NCBI GenBank assembly: GCA_038049695.1
Contig: CP142460.1
Coordinates: 23,687,001 to 23,751,000 of the forward strand
Direction: 5' to 3'
DNA length: 64,000 nucleotides
Source of the DNA: Cinnamomum chago
Lineage: Eukaryota; Streptophyta; Magnoliopsida; Laurales; Lauraceae
Each line of letters starts with the position of its first letter. Within the stretch, counting starts at the first letter, position 1. The notes beneath the pieces were generated by a model. That model was given only the letters and a program-made list of their open reading frames with translations, was not told the DNA's origin and did no database searches. This document shows positions 19,917 through 32,800 of the stretch, piece by piece. The position numbers were made by a program, and so were the translations under genes.

Positions 19917-21400
19917 GGAGTGTGGCACGGAATGGGCTACACACCAAAGAAAGTAGACACGACTACATGTCTCGCGAGAGCCTTTTGGGATCTCGTGAGT
20001 TGGCACCAAGAAAATAATTGCTCTAGTTTCTCTTTTTTTTTTGAAAGACTTTTGCCTCATATAGGCACTTTGAATATATAAAATCGAAACCATGTTGGGA
20101 TGTGCAAACACAATCCAAATTGATGATTTGATCCTTAGATCATAGTGGGACATGATCAATGCAACCTAAGTGAATGGTGGGATTTGTGATGTAAATGCTC
20201 GATGCATTATGAAAATGAATGCGATTTTGAAAAGGGGCTATGCAAGGTGGAGGGAACCTTCCAAGGTGATCTACATTCCCGAGGGGAGTTTCGAACATGA
20301 GGTTGGCACCTCCAAGGCATCACGATCCAAGTCGGCGGGCACCACAATTCGCATAAAGCGGTATTATGATCGCCATACCGATTGTCGGCACTTAAGGGAG
20401 GACTACGGTGACTCGAACACGTGGTGAAAATTAAGAAAATTAAAAGGATGATGCTACTCACTTGCCTTGCTTGAGCTTTTCGAACTTGGTTGGGCGAATC
20501 CTCCCCTCTTCAGTTTCGCGCAGTACATGCAAAACTCAGGTGAGAAACTTCAACAATGCATAAAAGAAGATATAATGCATTAAATGTAGAAATGCTAGAA
20601 AAAATGCAGAGATGTACAAGAAATGTAAAAGTGAGTGCTCACAAACCAAAAAAAATGCCCCAGTGTGGGCTGCCAATCCAATCTTGGTTCCGTAACCATA
20701 TGACCTGCAAAACTGAAACGCAAGATCAGTGTAGCATCTTTCTTTTGGCCCCTTGCACAATTGTGCAAAGATTAATTATCCACTTTCTTGGTAAAAGTGT
20801 CAAGGGGGGTCATCATAATTAAGAACAAAGGGTTTTTTTTTAACCTAAGGGAAAAAAAGAAAAACTGCAAAATGAACAAACTGTTAGTCCTAAGAAAATG
20901 CATGAGGTGTACATGAGTGTGTGCACGAATGTATGATGTGTTAGTGTGTGTAATGAGTGTTTCGAAGTCAGTAGAATGCATGTATTGAGACCTTCGACCA
21001 TGAATTGGGAAAGTTTATGTAATTTTCAAAAAATGCCCCGGCATTATTTAAGGAAATATACGCCTGAAAAAAAATGTGAGTAAAAGTAACTTGGTTAGAA
21101 AGTAACTCCTAAATCTGATGGATGCAATGAAAGTGGTATCCCTCATTTCTGATTTCTGATTCCATTGCCACCATGACAACCGTCTCACGTTTCCAATTAC
21201 CTCATCGGACTAGCATAATCTTTTTCTTTGACTTTGCAACTCATTATCCTTGTGCAAAGGGTGTGTTGTTGTGTGTAACAGGATATTGACTGTCGTGAAT
21301 CAGGTGTTGTGACTTTAGGCTGTCCTTCACTTGGCTCACTTTACGGTAGTCTATATCATCTGAGTCTAGGCTTAATAAAGGATAAGGGTTTTTTTTTTTT
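19917..21400 (-). other. 3' spacer of C
   Basis: Untranslated DNA. I see only scattered short ORFs, T-runs and A-runs, and no recognisable gene. Confidence 0.5.
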
Positions 21401-21408
21401 TTTTGGGC

Positions 21409-21870
21409 TAAATTAGAAGCGAGCTCCGAAGCACAAGATATAGGGAGCAAACTCACACCTTATGCGACTTCACCCACCCCCGCTGGGTACATTTGGATAG
21501 GCAAATCTAAGAGTAGGCTCTGAAGCACTAGATATGGGGAGCAAACCCACGCTTTATGCAACTTCACAAACTCCTAGATAGGTATATCTGGATAGGCGAA
21601 ACTAAAAGTAGGTTCTGAAGCACAAGATATGGGGAGCAAACCCATGCTTTATGCAACTTCGCCAACTCCTAGATGGGTATATTTGGATGGGAAAATCTAA
21701 GAGTAGGTTCTGAAGCACAAGATATGAGGAGCAGACTCACACTTTATGCAACTTCACAAACTCCTAGATGGGTATATTTGGACTGGCAAATCTAAGAGTA
21801 GGCTTTGAAGCACAAGATATGGGGGAGTAAACCCATACTTTATGCAACTCCACCAACTCCTAGATGGGTA
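21409..21870. repeat. five tandem copies of about 96 bp
   Basis: Units near 21409, 21512, 21606, 21704 and 21797 share TCTGAAGCACAAGATATGGG, then TATGCAACTTCACAAACTCC and TAGATGGGTATATTTGGAT. A T-rich tract follows to 21958. The array lies between the pol remnant and the 3' LTR of C. Confidence 0.85.
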
Positions 21871-22138
21871 CATTATTTTTCTCTCCCTCTTTTTGTTTTT
21901 TTTTTTTCTCTTTCTCTCTTTGTTTTTTTTTCTTTTTTTTTCTTTTTTTTTTTTGACAACCTTTGGTCGTGCTAAATTTTGTGTATGACAGTCATTTCCC
22001 TCATTTTTGTGTGTAAAGTGGAAGTGTGTGGGATCTTGAGTGCTAAGGCATTGATTGAATTAAAACAGATCTTAAGAAAATAATTGTCATTGTAAGACAA
22101 GTAAACAGGTTGGCATGTGTATCAAAACCGTGAATAAA

Positions 22139-22627
22139 TTATACCACATACTTTCGCAAGTACATGGCATTCCAAGGATTAGGGAGTTCCTCCCCTTCTG
22201 AATTGACTAACTTGTGTGTGTATTAATTTTCTGGGTATATTTCCTTTATGATATAGGGGCCCTCCCAATTTGGTCAATACTTACCTGTGGTGTGTCTTCC
22301 GAAAGCGTGCACGCCTAAGTCCTTTTGACCTCCTTGATTTTATCAGTGGGCGCCAAGTTAGAGCTTTATTTGTTTGCAGCCTACGAAGATGGGATTGGTA
22401 ATATGATTTAGAACAACGCCTCTAGGCCTGAGATATCTTAGGACTTTGATCAGTAAGTATTTTATAAGAGCCTCAGTCATTTGCCATTTTCGAAAACGAG
22501 AGCGTTGGTGAGCTTTGGACCGTCGGCGTCGCAGCCTTGTCCTGATTGATCTATGTATTGCTTGCATCTTTAGCCTTTCTTTCTGTGTCGGTGAGTGACT
22601 CCTGATCATCGCCTTTGGACTTTGCAT
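22139..22627 (-). pseudogene. integrase C-terminal remnant of C
   Basis: On the minus strand the end reads PNWEGPYIIKEIYPEN, one stop codon, then KLVNSEGEELPNPWNAMYLRKY and a stop at 22139-22141. This is the C-terminal tail of Tat-type integrase. Upstream (22627-22358) the reading HRSIRTRLRRRR to LRYLRPRGVVLNH is compatible with the preceding basic segment, in a shifted frame. The zinc region, DDE core, RT and RNase H are absent, so pol is deleted down to its last part. Confidence 0.75.
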
Positions 22628-25600
22628 TTACCTTTGACCTGCTGGAAGGTAGCTAAAAGAAATGAGAATAACCAAGAAATAACGGTGCAGAATTTCATGA
22701 AACATTTCCTGAATTTGCTTGTGAATGTTGGATGTGGACGCCTTTGAGTTGCAGTACGATCCATGGCTGCCATGAAACGTTTATCTGAGGTTGGCTTTTG
22801 TCTAATATTATCCATGTTGCTCGTCTGGTAAATGGTTGAAAACACTTCTGAATTGAGTTCTGCGATAACAAGGGGACTATCTTTTAAAAGTGGGGTCTCC
22901 TCCAAAAGATTGACATAGTACTGTTGGCCGGTTTTCTTTGGATAAATTCCTGAGAATTCTTCCAAAGTAATTATCTCAAAAGTGCTTCTTGAGTTTTTGG
23001 GGACAACATGAATTACTCTTTGAAGGTCATCATCACACTGAAGTTGCCTTATGGCAGTGTTTGATAAGTCTTCAATGGTCAATTCCCCAAAATTATTCTC
23101 AAAAGAAACAATCGTAGTGCAATCTTCAAGAGTGATTGGATCCCATTCCATGACGCCATCCAATTCCATTTCCTTGCTAGAATTTTCATCTTTGTCCTCG
23201 GAGTTCAATTCTTGAAACAAGATCGGGTTTGGAGTCAAAGCCTGTTTTTTTAGATTTTGCACAAGAGATTTTTTCATCCATTCTAGTCTTTGCTCAAATT
23301 CCTTTATAAATCTTTGACTTATTTGTATTGGAAACTGCAATCTAGAGTAAAAGTGATTTATTGTAACGTTGACCCCCACTTGTGGCTTTTCTGTTTCTTT
23401 TATGATCTTTGGTTTCCATTCATTAAATAAGACTGGACTTGAAGTTTGGATCCTCAATCTTCTTGTCGAGTATTTCATCTTTGGTTCTTGCTCCTTTTGC
23501 AAGCTCTTCATGAATTCTAAACTCATTATGATGTGAAATTTCAGTTTCAGATAAAGGAGTTCTCTTGGGATATCCATCTTTGTTGATCTCATTGTTGGCT
23601 TCTTAGGGTACCATTCCAAGGAAAAAAATTGTCTTATTGACTGAACTTCCAATTGTCGTGTTTGTGGCCTTGATTCTTTTTTCTGAATGAAAGCCTCCAT
23701 AAGATTGTGACTTATCTTGATAGGGAATTACACTCTTACATAAAAAGAAGTTCCTTGGAATTCCTATCATTTTTAAGCCCACATTCGCTTCCCTCGCACC
23801 CTCAAGGTACCATTTCAAAAACAAAAGTGGCTTTGGCTTCTGTATCCTCAAAGCTGAAACTATGAGCTCGATTCCTGGTGACTTTTTTTCTTCAAAAGGC
23901 TCAGAAAGATCCCCACTTTCAACCATTAAGGACTTAGGTTCTAGCTTCTTCGGATACTATTCTAAGAATAGAACCGGACCTGGCTTTGACAATCCTAAGG
24001 TTTGAGTTGAGATATCATTGTCCAATAGTTTCATTTCTTAAGGAAACTCAAGGAAATCTTAACATTCAACTGTTGTAGATTTGGAGATTCTTTTGTCATC
24101 GAGTTTCTCAATTGGGCTTAGTTGCATTGTTGCAAATGGTCCAGGCTGAGATTTCTCATTTGTGTGACACTCCCGAGTCAATGCTTTAATATCTTCAAAG
24201 ATTTGTGAAACACCCGGCTCAACAATAGATTTCATAGCATCTTGCATTTGATCATTTCCCTACATCATATCCGTATAATCATCTTTAAGATTCTTATCAT
24301 TAATTCCTTCATCAAAGATAGAACTATGAAGCTTTTGTTCTTTAGTGTTGGCCTCTAATTTTTCATCTACTTGTACCTTGGACCAAGAGCTCTCATTATC
24401 ATTAATGTTCTTTTTGGGGATGGTATCATCGAAAGAGCATAATGGGACCTGATGGAGGTTTTGTGGGATTTTAGAAGAAAATGGTGAGACTAGTGGAGGA
24501 CTAGTTGTGCTGATGGGAGGACATGGTGGATTGGCTAAACCTAGACTTTCAGACCTCGATGGCACTTGGTCACGAATAGTGGGAGTTCTCCTTCCAACTT
24601 GTTTGATGTAATATGCTGGAATAGTGGGTGACCTGGACCTATTTCTAATCTCATCAATTTCATTCCATGGGTCTATATATTGTCCATACTCCTCTGTGTC
24701 AAGTACCTCGCATTTTTTCTCAAGTTGGATTGAGCGTACTGGCGTAGGCTGAGGATTGGACCTACTTATGTTCTGATCAATCTCATCCCAAGGATTTATA
24801 TATTGACCATATTCTCCTGAGTTATAAACTTCTTGAATCCGGCTTGTTGGAGTTCCCTTTTATATGTATCTATTTTCAATTTCATCGATTTCATCCCAAG
24901 GGTCGATGTATTGACCATATTTGCCTGCTTCAAAGACTTCTTGAAATTGACTTGGTGGATTATTCTTTGACTTGTATTTATTTTCAATTTCATCGATCAC
25001 TTCCCATGGGTCGATGTACTGACCATACTTCCCTGCATCGTAAACTTCACCCTTTCCTTCCTGGTGGATTGTGAAAAGCAGATCTTTTTCCTCGAGTTTA
25101 TTTTTATCGCATGTGGGTCCCACATCTTCTTGTTTGATGCTGGTTTGACCAACTCTTATGGATTTCTTGGCCAATTCCTCTTTTAACTTTTGGAATTCCT
25201 CTTTTAAATCTTTAATCTCATTTGAAATGATTTGTGGAGGGTAAGGCTGCACTACAGTGGGGTATGGAATAGTTTGAAGAGGACTGGTAGGTCCTTGAGG
25301 AGTGCATGGTGATGCTTTTTTAGTATGAAAGTTAGATAAGGAGACCCGAGGAAGATCTAATGAAACTTGGGGACATTGCATGGACTTCTGAGGCAGGTCG
25401 GGTGGGCTATGAGATGATCCATTTCGCTGGCTCATTAATTCATGTTCCTTTTGATGTGACATGAGTTCCCCGATTCCCTCATAAACAAGTTCACTAGTTC
25501 TATAGCATGATGCCGACTCATTGTAAGCTAATTCATAGCGTGGATGCACTCGGGATGATGGAATAGACTTTGCCTCATAGTATTCTACTCTATATGTTGG

Positions 25601-26347
25601 CAACTCATGCCTTGATTCTTGCGACTCATGATTGGATGGATTCTCTAGAGCCTGTTCAGAAGGTGATTGAGACTGTGACCTATAATATGTGAATTCTTCC
25701 TTTTCATATATCTGATGGTATTTAGTTGATGAGTAATCTTCCAAACAATGCCCACTTCTATAATCATCATCCTCTTGATATGCTCGCCTTGAACTAGTGG
25801 AACTTTTGATCACATGATGAACTCGGTAATCTGAAGGAACATAATCTCCAATGTTTGGGTCCCAAATATAGTCTCTTTGAAGTTCTTCTCTTCTGGACCG
25901 CTCATGGTGTTTATGAATGACTAATTGTGCATGTTTACTCTCATACCTAGAGGTTTTTGGGGATTCATAATGGTAATACTACGGGTCCCTTCGACATGGA
26001 GAAGGAGACCTTGAATATTGATGAGAAACTTGGGTGTGATGCCTCAAAGAATGATTTCGGTCATTAACTAGGGAATTACCATAAGGCGGGTCCCTTATTC
26101 GCATATGTTCCCTATTGACTTTCATTGATGCCATTTTGTGACTTCCTCTTATTGAAGCATGGGGATATTTCTCAATTGTCCCTCTTTGTGACTCATAATA
26201 CAACCGGTCATCGTAGTTAGATGTGGGTCCATAATGTGAATCATGAATTACTCTCCTAGAATTCCGCGACCGAGGTAGGTCTTCCGAATAATGGGATTTA
26301 TCCCTTGGGTGGGATTGCGACCAGTCGTTGGTCAATTGTCCCGACAT
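22606..26347 (-). pseudogene. long decayed ORF of C, unknown protein with internal repeats
   Basis: The frame starts at ATG 26347 and stays the same through in-frame stops at 25979, 24860, 24260, 24059 and at least two more, to about 23603; then a frameshift leads into an open 364-codon frame (23700-22606). The N-terminal part is rich in S, R, H and Y. Four copies of a motif like GKYGQYIDPWDEIDEIEN lie at about 25040-24660, after a charged coiled-coil stretch (EIKDLKEEFQKLKEELAKK). The C-terminal part repeats a motif like PxPxLFLEWYPKK about five times. I recognise no known domain. It occupies the place where gag-pol should be, upstream of the integrase remnant. I cannot assign a function. 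Confidence 0.6.
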
Positions 26348-29300
26348 TACTCAAACATGGATGAAGGAGATGAGAAAGCACATAAAAAAAAGTGAGAACA
26401 AGAAGAGAAGGTGAAGAAGTGCACCTAAAATGGGTATGGAAGGAGAGGGCTCACTAGTGATTTTTTAGAAAACATCATGCCCCGTGTGTGAAAGGTGCAA
26501 AGAAAATAAACAAAGAAGTCAAAAGAAGGACGTCCTAAAACCTAGTTATGAGGGGATCTTAAAGTGTTCCTAAGTTCAGATGGGGATCCTGGATAATTTT
26601 TAGATTCAAGAGGGGACCTAGATGAAATCTAAGTTGTAATGTGAATACTAGATGCAATCTAAGTTGAAAATGGGAACCCTAAATGAGATCTAGATTTCGA
26701 AGATTGCTTACAAAAATAAAGTAAAAAAATAAAATAAAATGAAAACGCATATGAAAGATGTAACTCCTAAAATGAATGCAAAACAAATCGATGTTAATGT
26801 GGAGAGCATTGGTAGAAAAGCATAGACCCTTCCAAAGAAAATGACCCAAAACAATTTAGATGAAACACAAGCGGTCCCACCGTGATCGCCAGGCTGTCGG
26901 ATGTGATTTCCAGACCCGATATGGGTGGAAACACAGTGCTATATAAAGCGATACTCGGAAGTACCAACCGATTCCAAGGATTCCCGACTAATCCTATAAA
27001 TGGTAAAAAAGTGTGATCGCCGGTCATGATAAACGGTCATGACTCCGTTTGATCGCCTCCATGCGGGAAATTAAGGGTCCCACTCATCACAACGCCGTCG
27101 GCGACGCGTGATGGTCTCATCAATATTATTTTGGGTCATTATTATGGGGGGTTCAGTCCATCTTTAAGATTCGAGATGAATGAGAAGACTAAGTTCCATG
27201 CATTTGGAAGAAAATAAGGAAAAATAGCTGAAATATGAAATAGGTAACATGATCCTGAATTCTATGAATTGCTACATCCTTGTCGCCCAATTTTTAATTA
27301 TTTTTCCGTAACTTGGATCAGTCTCAACTTTTATAGGACTTCATTGTATGTGATGATAAAGTCCCATATTAAATTCTGGATTTTTCTGAGTATTGAAACC
27401 TTATGAAATAGTAGACGCAAATCTGAATAAAAATGATGGAATTTCTGCACTGCAGAATCTGGCCTGACATAGGTCCGCTCTCTGAATTTTTATAATTTCT
27501 AAAAACCTCCAATTAATCTAGAATTTTTATGAGACTTAATGGACCCAAAGAGGAGACTTCGATAAAATTTTCATGAATTTTGATTTAACAAAACCCTTCG
27601 TGATTACGCGCACAAGTCCAAGTTAACCTGCTGGATTTTCTGCACTGCAGAATTTGGTCCGTGACCGAGATCCACTGTTTGAATTTTGATAAATTTTATA
27701 AAGCTCTAATTAATCTGAAATTTTTATAGGAGTTGATGGACCCAAAGGGGAAGCTCATATGATTTTTTCATGGATTTTAAATGAAAATAAATCCTTGTGA
27801 TTATGTGCATAAATCCCGGTTAGCATGCTGAGTTTTCTGCAGTGCAGAGTCCATGACTCAGGCCCGTTGTCCGATTTTTAATAATTTCTTCAAAAATTGA
27901 AATTAGTTGAAACCAAATCTCTCTGAAAAAAAACTGGTATGGGAATATTCAAAAAAATCAGTGAGTCCTTATTCAAATTAGAAATCATTGAATCATGGAT
28001 TTTAAAACAGAGTACAGGTTTTCAAAATCTGGTGCAATCCGATTTACATATCTTGACTAGTTCAACTCAGGAATTTTAGAAAATTCATTTTATATTGAAA
28101 CTACATAATTCTGGACTGATGGGAAAAATAATTCAGAGATGTATAAACACAAAAATCAGCATGTCATGATTCGGATTGAAACACATTGAAAACAAACCAC
28201 AAAAATGGGAACAAATTATGAAATTTGCATGATGCAGAATTTCAGTCATTTTGGAAAAGCTTCTCCAATGCAAAAAAAACTTGGTTCCCATAGTGCCTAA
28301 TCATAGCCCGAATACACAAGATTTCAGTATGAATCATAGCATAAAATCACTTCAAATCTGATAGAAATGATGACTAAGGTTATAATTAAGCATTATATGC
28401 AATAAAGGAATTTCTATCATCAATTTGCAATCCCAAAGGAAAGTCAAACACTTTTACCTTCTTCCATTCAGCTAAAAAATAAAATAAAATAAAAATAAAA
28501 TAAGATAGAAAAAGGGGTTGGGTGCCAATATTCATTGAGGGGGATCAACTCCGTTCACCGGATACCCTCCTCGAATCCCTTGGTAGGGAAAGGGTAGACT
28601 TTATTTGAAAAACATGCATGTAAGGATGCTTGAAAAAGGGTCAAAGCACATGCAACATGATGCTCAAAATGAAAGCCTAGGTGCCCACTACAACGTTGGT
28701 CTAAAGATGGGAGGACTAAGGCGCCCGGTCGATCTAGGGAAAGATCACCTAGAGAAGTGGACTATCGTCCGTCAGGCCCATCTTAAAACCAACAATCGCT
28801 TAGGGCACGTTGGGGACGGATATACGCTAAGCTAACCTAACTTAGGAGAGAGTGAGGGACCTGTGTGCCACTGTCAATCGTAGCGAGTCCGCTAGGAGGC
28901 TATCGCCGTAAGGCCTAGGGAGTCGCGTAGAAGGGTGGACGATGTCGCGGTCACTAACACCTAAGGTTCGGTGTTACTTAGTGCATTGAGGCAATAATGA
29001 AGGAATGGATGAAAGATGGTTTTCAAAATATAGCATGTGCTGAAAATTCTTTTTCAAATATCAATGAATTCATTAATCAAGTATAGCATACCCTAATAGC
29101 ATGAAGCTCAATGGTGAAAATTAATGGAGGTTGAATGAAGAAAAGAAAAGTAAGATCTTTTTTATTTTTTTGGATTTTATGATTTTTTTGGATTTCTTGT
29201 AAATATAGGGCTAGAAGGGCCTAACTAGGGGTGTGCATGGAACCTAATCTAACCGTGCATCTCCTTTTACATTGAAGCGCATAGATGGGCTGACCCCATG

Positions 29301-29610
29301 AAAGGGGCAGCCTGCCTACCGCCCTTTTTCCTTGGTCCTCAAAGGCTAGATTAGATGGAGAGGATAAGAATGCAAATGACAAACGCAATGAATGTAATGG
29401 ATGCTTAAACAAGTAGTTCAAACTAGTGAATTAAGATGATGCATGATGAATGCGTACGATAATTGCAATAAGGTGCACTCTATCAAAATAATAATAATAA
29501 ATAAATGATTGATGAACGTATGACTAAATGGCAGCCTAAAAATAATGCACACAATTATGTGGATATACTGCAAATTAACAAACTAAGATAAATCAAACTA
29601 AGGTAATAAT
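26348..29610 (-). other. 5' leader region of C
   Basis: No credible ORF on either strand. It holds tandem repeats at 27430-27860, AT-rich DNA to 28560, and a GC-richer block at 28540-28990. A 240-base piece (26880-27110) is similar, inverted, to 47330-47520. Simple AAT repeats lie near 29488. Confidence 0.5.
27430..27860. repeat. three diverged copies of about 190 bp
   Basis: Copies share TTCTGCACTGCAGAATTTGG (near 27446, 27637, 27827), TTTTTATAGGAGTTGATGGA and a following TGATTACGCGCACAAGT. They lie in the leader of C. Confidence 0.7.
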
Positions 29611-29802
29611 AGAAAGATCTCACCAATTTGATGCTAGGATCCCAATTCTGACCGTTGAGATGTTCGTTTCTTTCTTTTTAGGTCTTGGATCTCCTTTTGC
29701 ATTAAATCCCAAAGATGGGCTGTAATTTGTATAGTGCAGGTGGGCCTGAGATAGGTTTTGGCTCGAGTTGAATGGGTTAGTAAAGTGGGTTTTGGTATGA
29801 TG

Positions 29803-32800
29803 TGTCACGTCCCTCAAAATAAGAATTGGGGAAAAACGTGAAAAATAAATTAAATTCAAATTTTCCTGTGTTTAATACAACACAAGCTTCCAAAAAGTGG
29901 ACCCACAAAAAATTCAACCTGTGGTGAGTCAAAATATATTTCATTAATGCAACAGAAGCTTAATCAATTGGTATTCAATGATCATAAATAAGATCCAACA
30001 CGAAAATCAAATAAACATTAATTGTTAAAGTTGCAGAATAAATAAAACAATTACTAAAGAAATGTTTATCATTAAAGAAAGTTCATCTAAAGAGTTGCTA
30101 AGATGACGTTCACTCTCATGCAGGCTCAGACTGCTCCGAAACCGTCTCCGGCATCCCACTCGGGTTCATCAGTTGGCTCAAACGTTTGAAACGCTTGATC
30201 CTCCTCCGTCTCCTGGGTAAAGTAGGGCTCGGTACCTATGCACCAAATATTACAAAGTAAACAGCAAGTACATAATCATAATTCGAAATTTAATACAACA
30301 ACGAGAAGAATATAAACGAGAGCGATCATATAGAAGTAATGACAATAATAATGACAAGAAAGGACGTATAGCCTAATCCAAATAAAACAAAATGAGCAAT
30401 ATGATTCACACGAAGACAAGTATCCCCGTTTTGGGTGGTCAGCCCTAAATAAATTGGGAGAGCCCGTCCATAACGTCAGTGGTCATAAACCGATCGAATT
30501 AAAAACAAATCAGGATAACCTGTTCACATTCAAAGCGGATTATAAGTGATTCGGTCACATCGGTGATCAACCGTCCATATATCGATCTGCAGTCGTCCAT
30601 AAATGACCCACATAAACATAAATATATAAGCATAATAGACCTGAATAATAAAGCTCCGACACAAGAGTCCTAAGTCAAAATAAAGTGCTGGCCATTCCAC
30701 ATCCCATATCATAATCAAATAATCATTACAAAGTTTGCCAAGCCACTTTATAGTCCATAATACACAATAGGGTATGCATCTAAAGGAATACATATCATAA
30801 ACCAACATATATATACATGCGAAGGTTAAGACATAGATACGAATCGATCCTAAGGTCAAACATAAGGTCTCATACCCCACAACTATAGAAATCTCTAATA
30901 AATATAAGATCAACGCATCCCTTTTCCATTAATGGTGCATAGACCCAATTAAGGGTTTTCCAATAGTGATGGGTTGAACTCGAATCTATTAGGATTTCCC
31001 CGAGGTCATTCGAGGCATTAAACCCCATGTTGGTAATATACCGTTGCCCGGACGGTATATACTTGGTCCAAAGAAATAATAATAAAGTACAAAAATATAA
31101 TTTTAGCACATTAGAAACTAAATATATCATTTAATATTAATTTGCAAATAATGACAAATAACCTTAGCTTACAATTTTTAGAAAACTTAGGTCCCATCTT
31201 AGTGTATTTCCAAGAATACAAATTTCAAGAATCCAATGGGTTCATTAAAGAATAAGGGTCTTTTTCTAAATTCTATAAACTATGAGGTAGGCAGGGAAAT
31301 ACTTTGATAGCATTTAATGCTTCTCACATGGGAAACACTCCTTCCAATTCATGTCCCAGGTCAATTGTACTCTGCCCCCTCCACACACCAGTCAGTAGGG
31401 AAACAGTCACTCAACACAGAATGCACCTATGTAGTAAGTAATTTCACACCAACTGTATCAAGCTCCTTTAGAAAGTGGGCCCTACTAATCAAACCTCATA
31501 CTCAGCCCCACCTATAAGGTCGCCAAGGCCCCTCACTAGATCCATGGTCCGGATTGGTAATTGGGTCACTCCCAAAAGTTATTCAACGTTCTGCACATGT
31601 GTTCCCCCTACTGCCCTTCTGTTTTCTTTTTAATTCATGTACAAGTCAAGGTCAGGCTGCCCCTACACTATTAATGTCAAACATGCATTGATAGTGGCCC
31701 CCACCAGATTATATGAAAGGAAACACTTGTCTCCATGTTCTGCAACTAGAGGTCTTCCCCCTACTTTTATTTTCTTCCAAAACCTGTACAGATCCAGCCA
31801 CACCACAGAACCTCATTCACGCCTGTAGCAACCGGATGACTAAATACTGGGTCCCACAGAGCACAACCCCATATCACCAAGACAAGCAACATCGTCCAGC
31901 CATGAATGGATTATTGCCCGGGCTAGATCTCTTCTCACAACATGATTAAATATAATTAAAATAATTTCAAAGTAACTCACACCCCAAAATTCAAAATCAA
32001 AAGACAGTGGCCATATATGTACATGGCATCATCACAAAAGAGAAAATCAAACCTTAGGGCATAAAATAGATTTCTACATGCATCCACACATGAATCAAAA
32101 GAGGAACACAAGCATTAAATTTACAATTTATAATTAGGTACTTGCCTTTTACCGGGGTTGAAAAAATGCACAGATCCTGACCAAAACCCAAATCGAGATT
32201 CCCACAGCGCTCAATCACAATCCTAACACCAATCTGATATAAGAGATGAGAAAGAAATACCCAAGTAATCAGATCTATGATATTCCTACCCAAATCCTAG
32301 CATTGGAAAGAAAAGGGAATAACCCAAGAATACAGATCTACTCCTAATGATTTGAGGAGATGGTTACCTGAGATAAGAAAGTTGAGCCAATAATGCTGGT
32401 ATCCTCTGATTTTGATTCTGATGGCTGGATCCTAAAGCTGGAATGACTTGGGAAGTTGAAAGAGGAAGAAGACGAACGGGAAGAGTTGCGGAGAGATAAG
32501 TGGGAAGAGATGAATCGTGAGATTAGTTAAAATAGGGATTAGGTTAAAAGGTGGGCTTAAGTTATTGGGTCAAAACTACGGGTCAGGTCATCTACCCATT
32601 AACCCAACTCACTAAACCACGCATCTAATCTAACGTGTGGCCTGTTGGGATTGGTGTATGCCCTAAAGCCCACTGACTGCACTCACATCTCTGTTACTGG
32701 ATATTTATTGGTTATTTAATGGAATGACTTCTTTCTCTTTATACTTGTGTATATGTATGGTTGTGTAAGGCCCATTGTTTTCTAGTAATGACTTAGGTGT

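Noticed and set aside
28540-28990. GC-richer block suspected to be rRNA-like
   Set aside because: I could not match it to conserved rRNA segments; it lies in the leader of element C.
30530-30913. 127-codon minus ORF, present identically at 40538-40921
   Set aside because: It is duplicated only because both positions are LTRs of element B; the sequence is hydrophobic, shows no known domain and has no clear start context.
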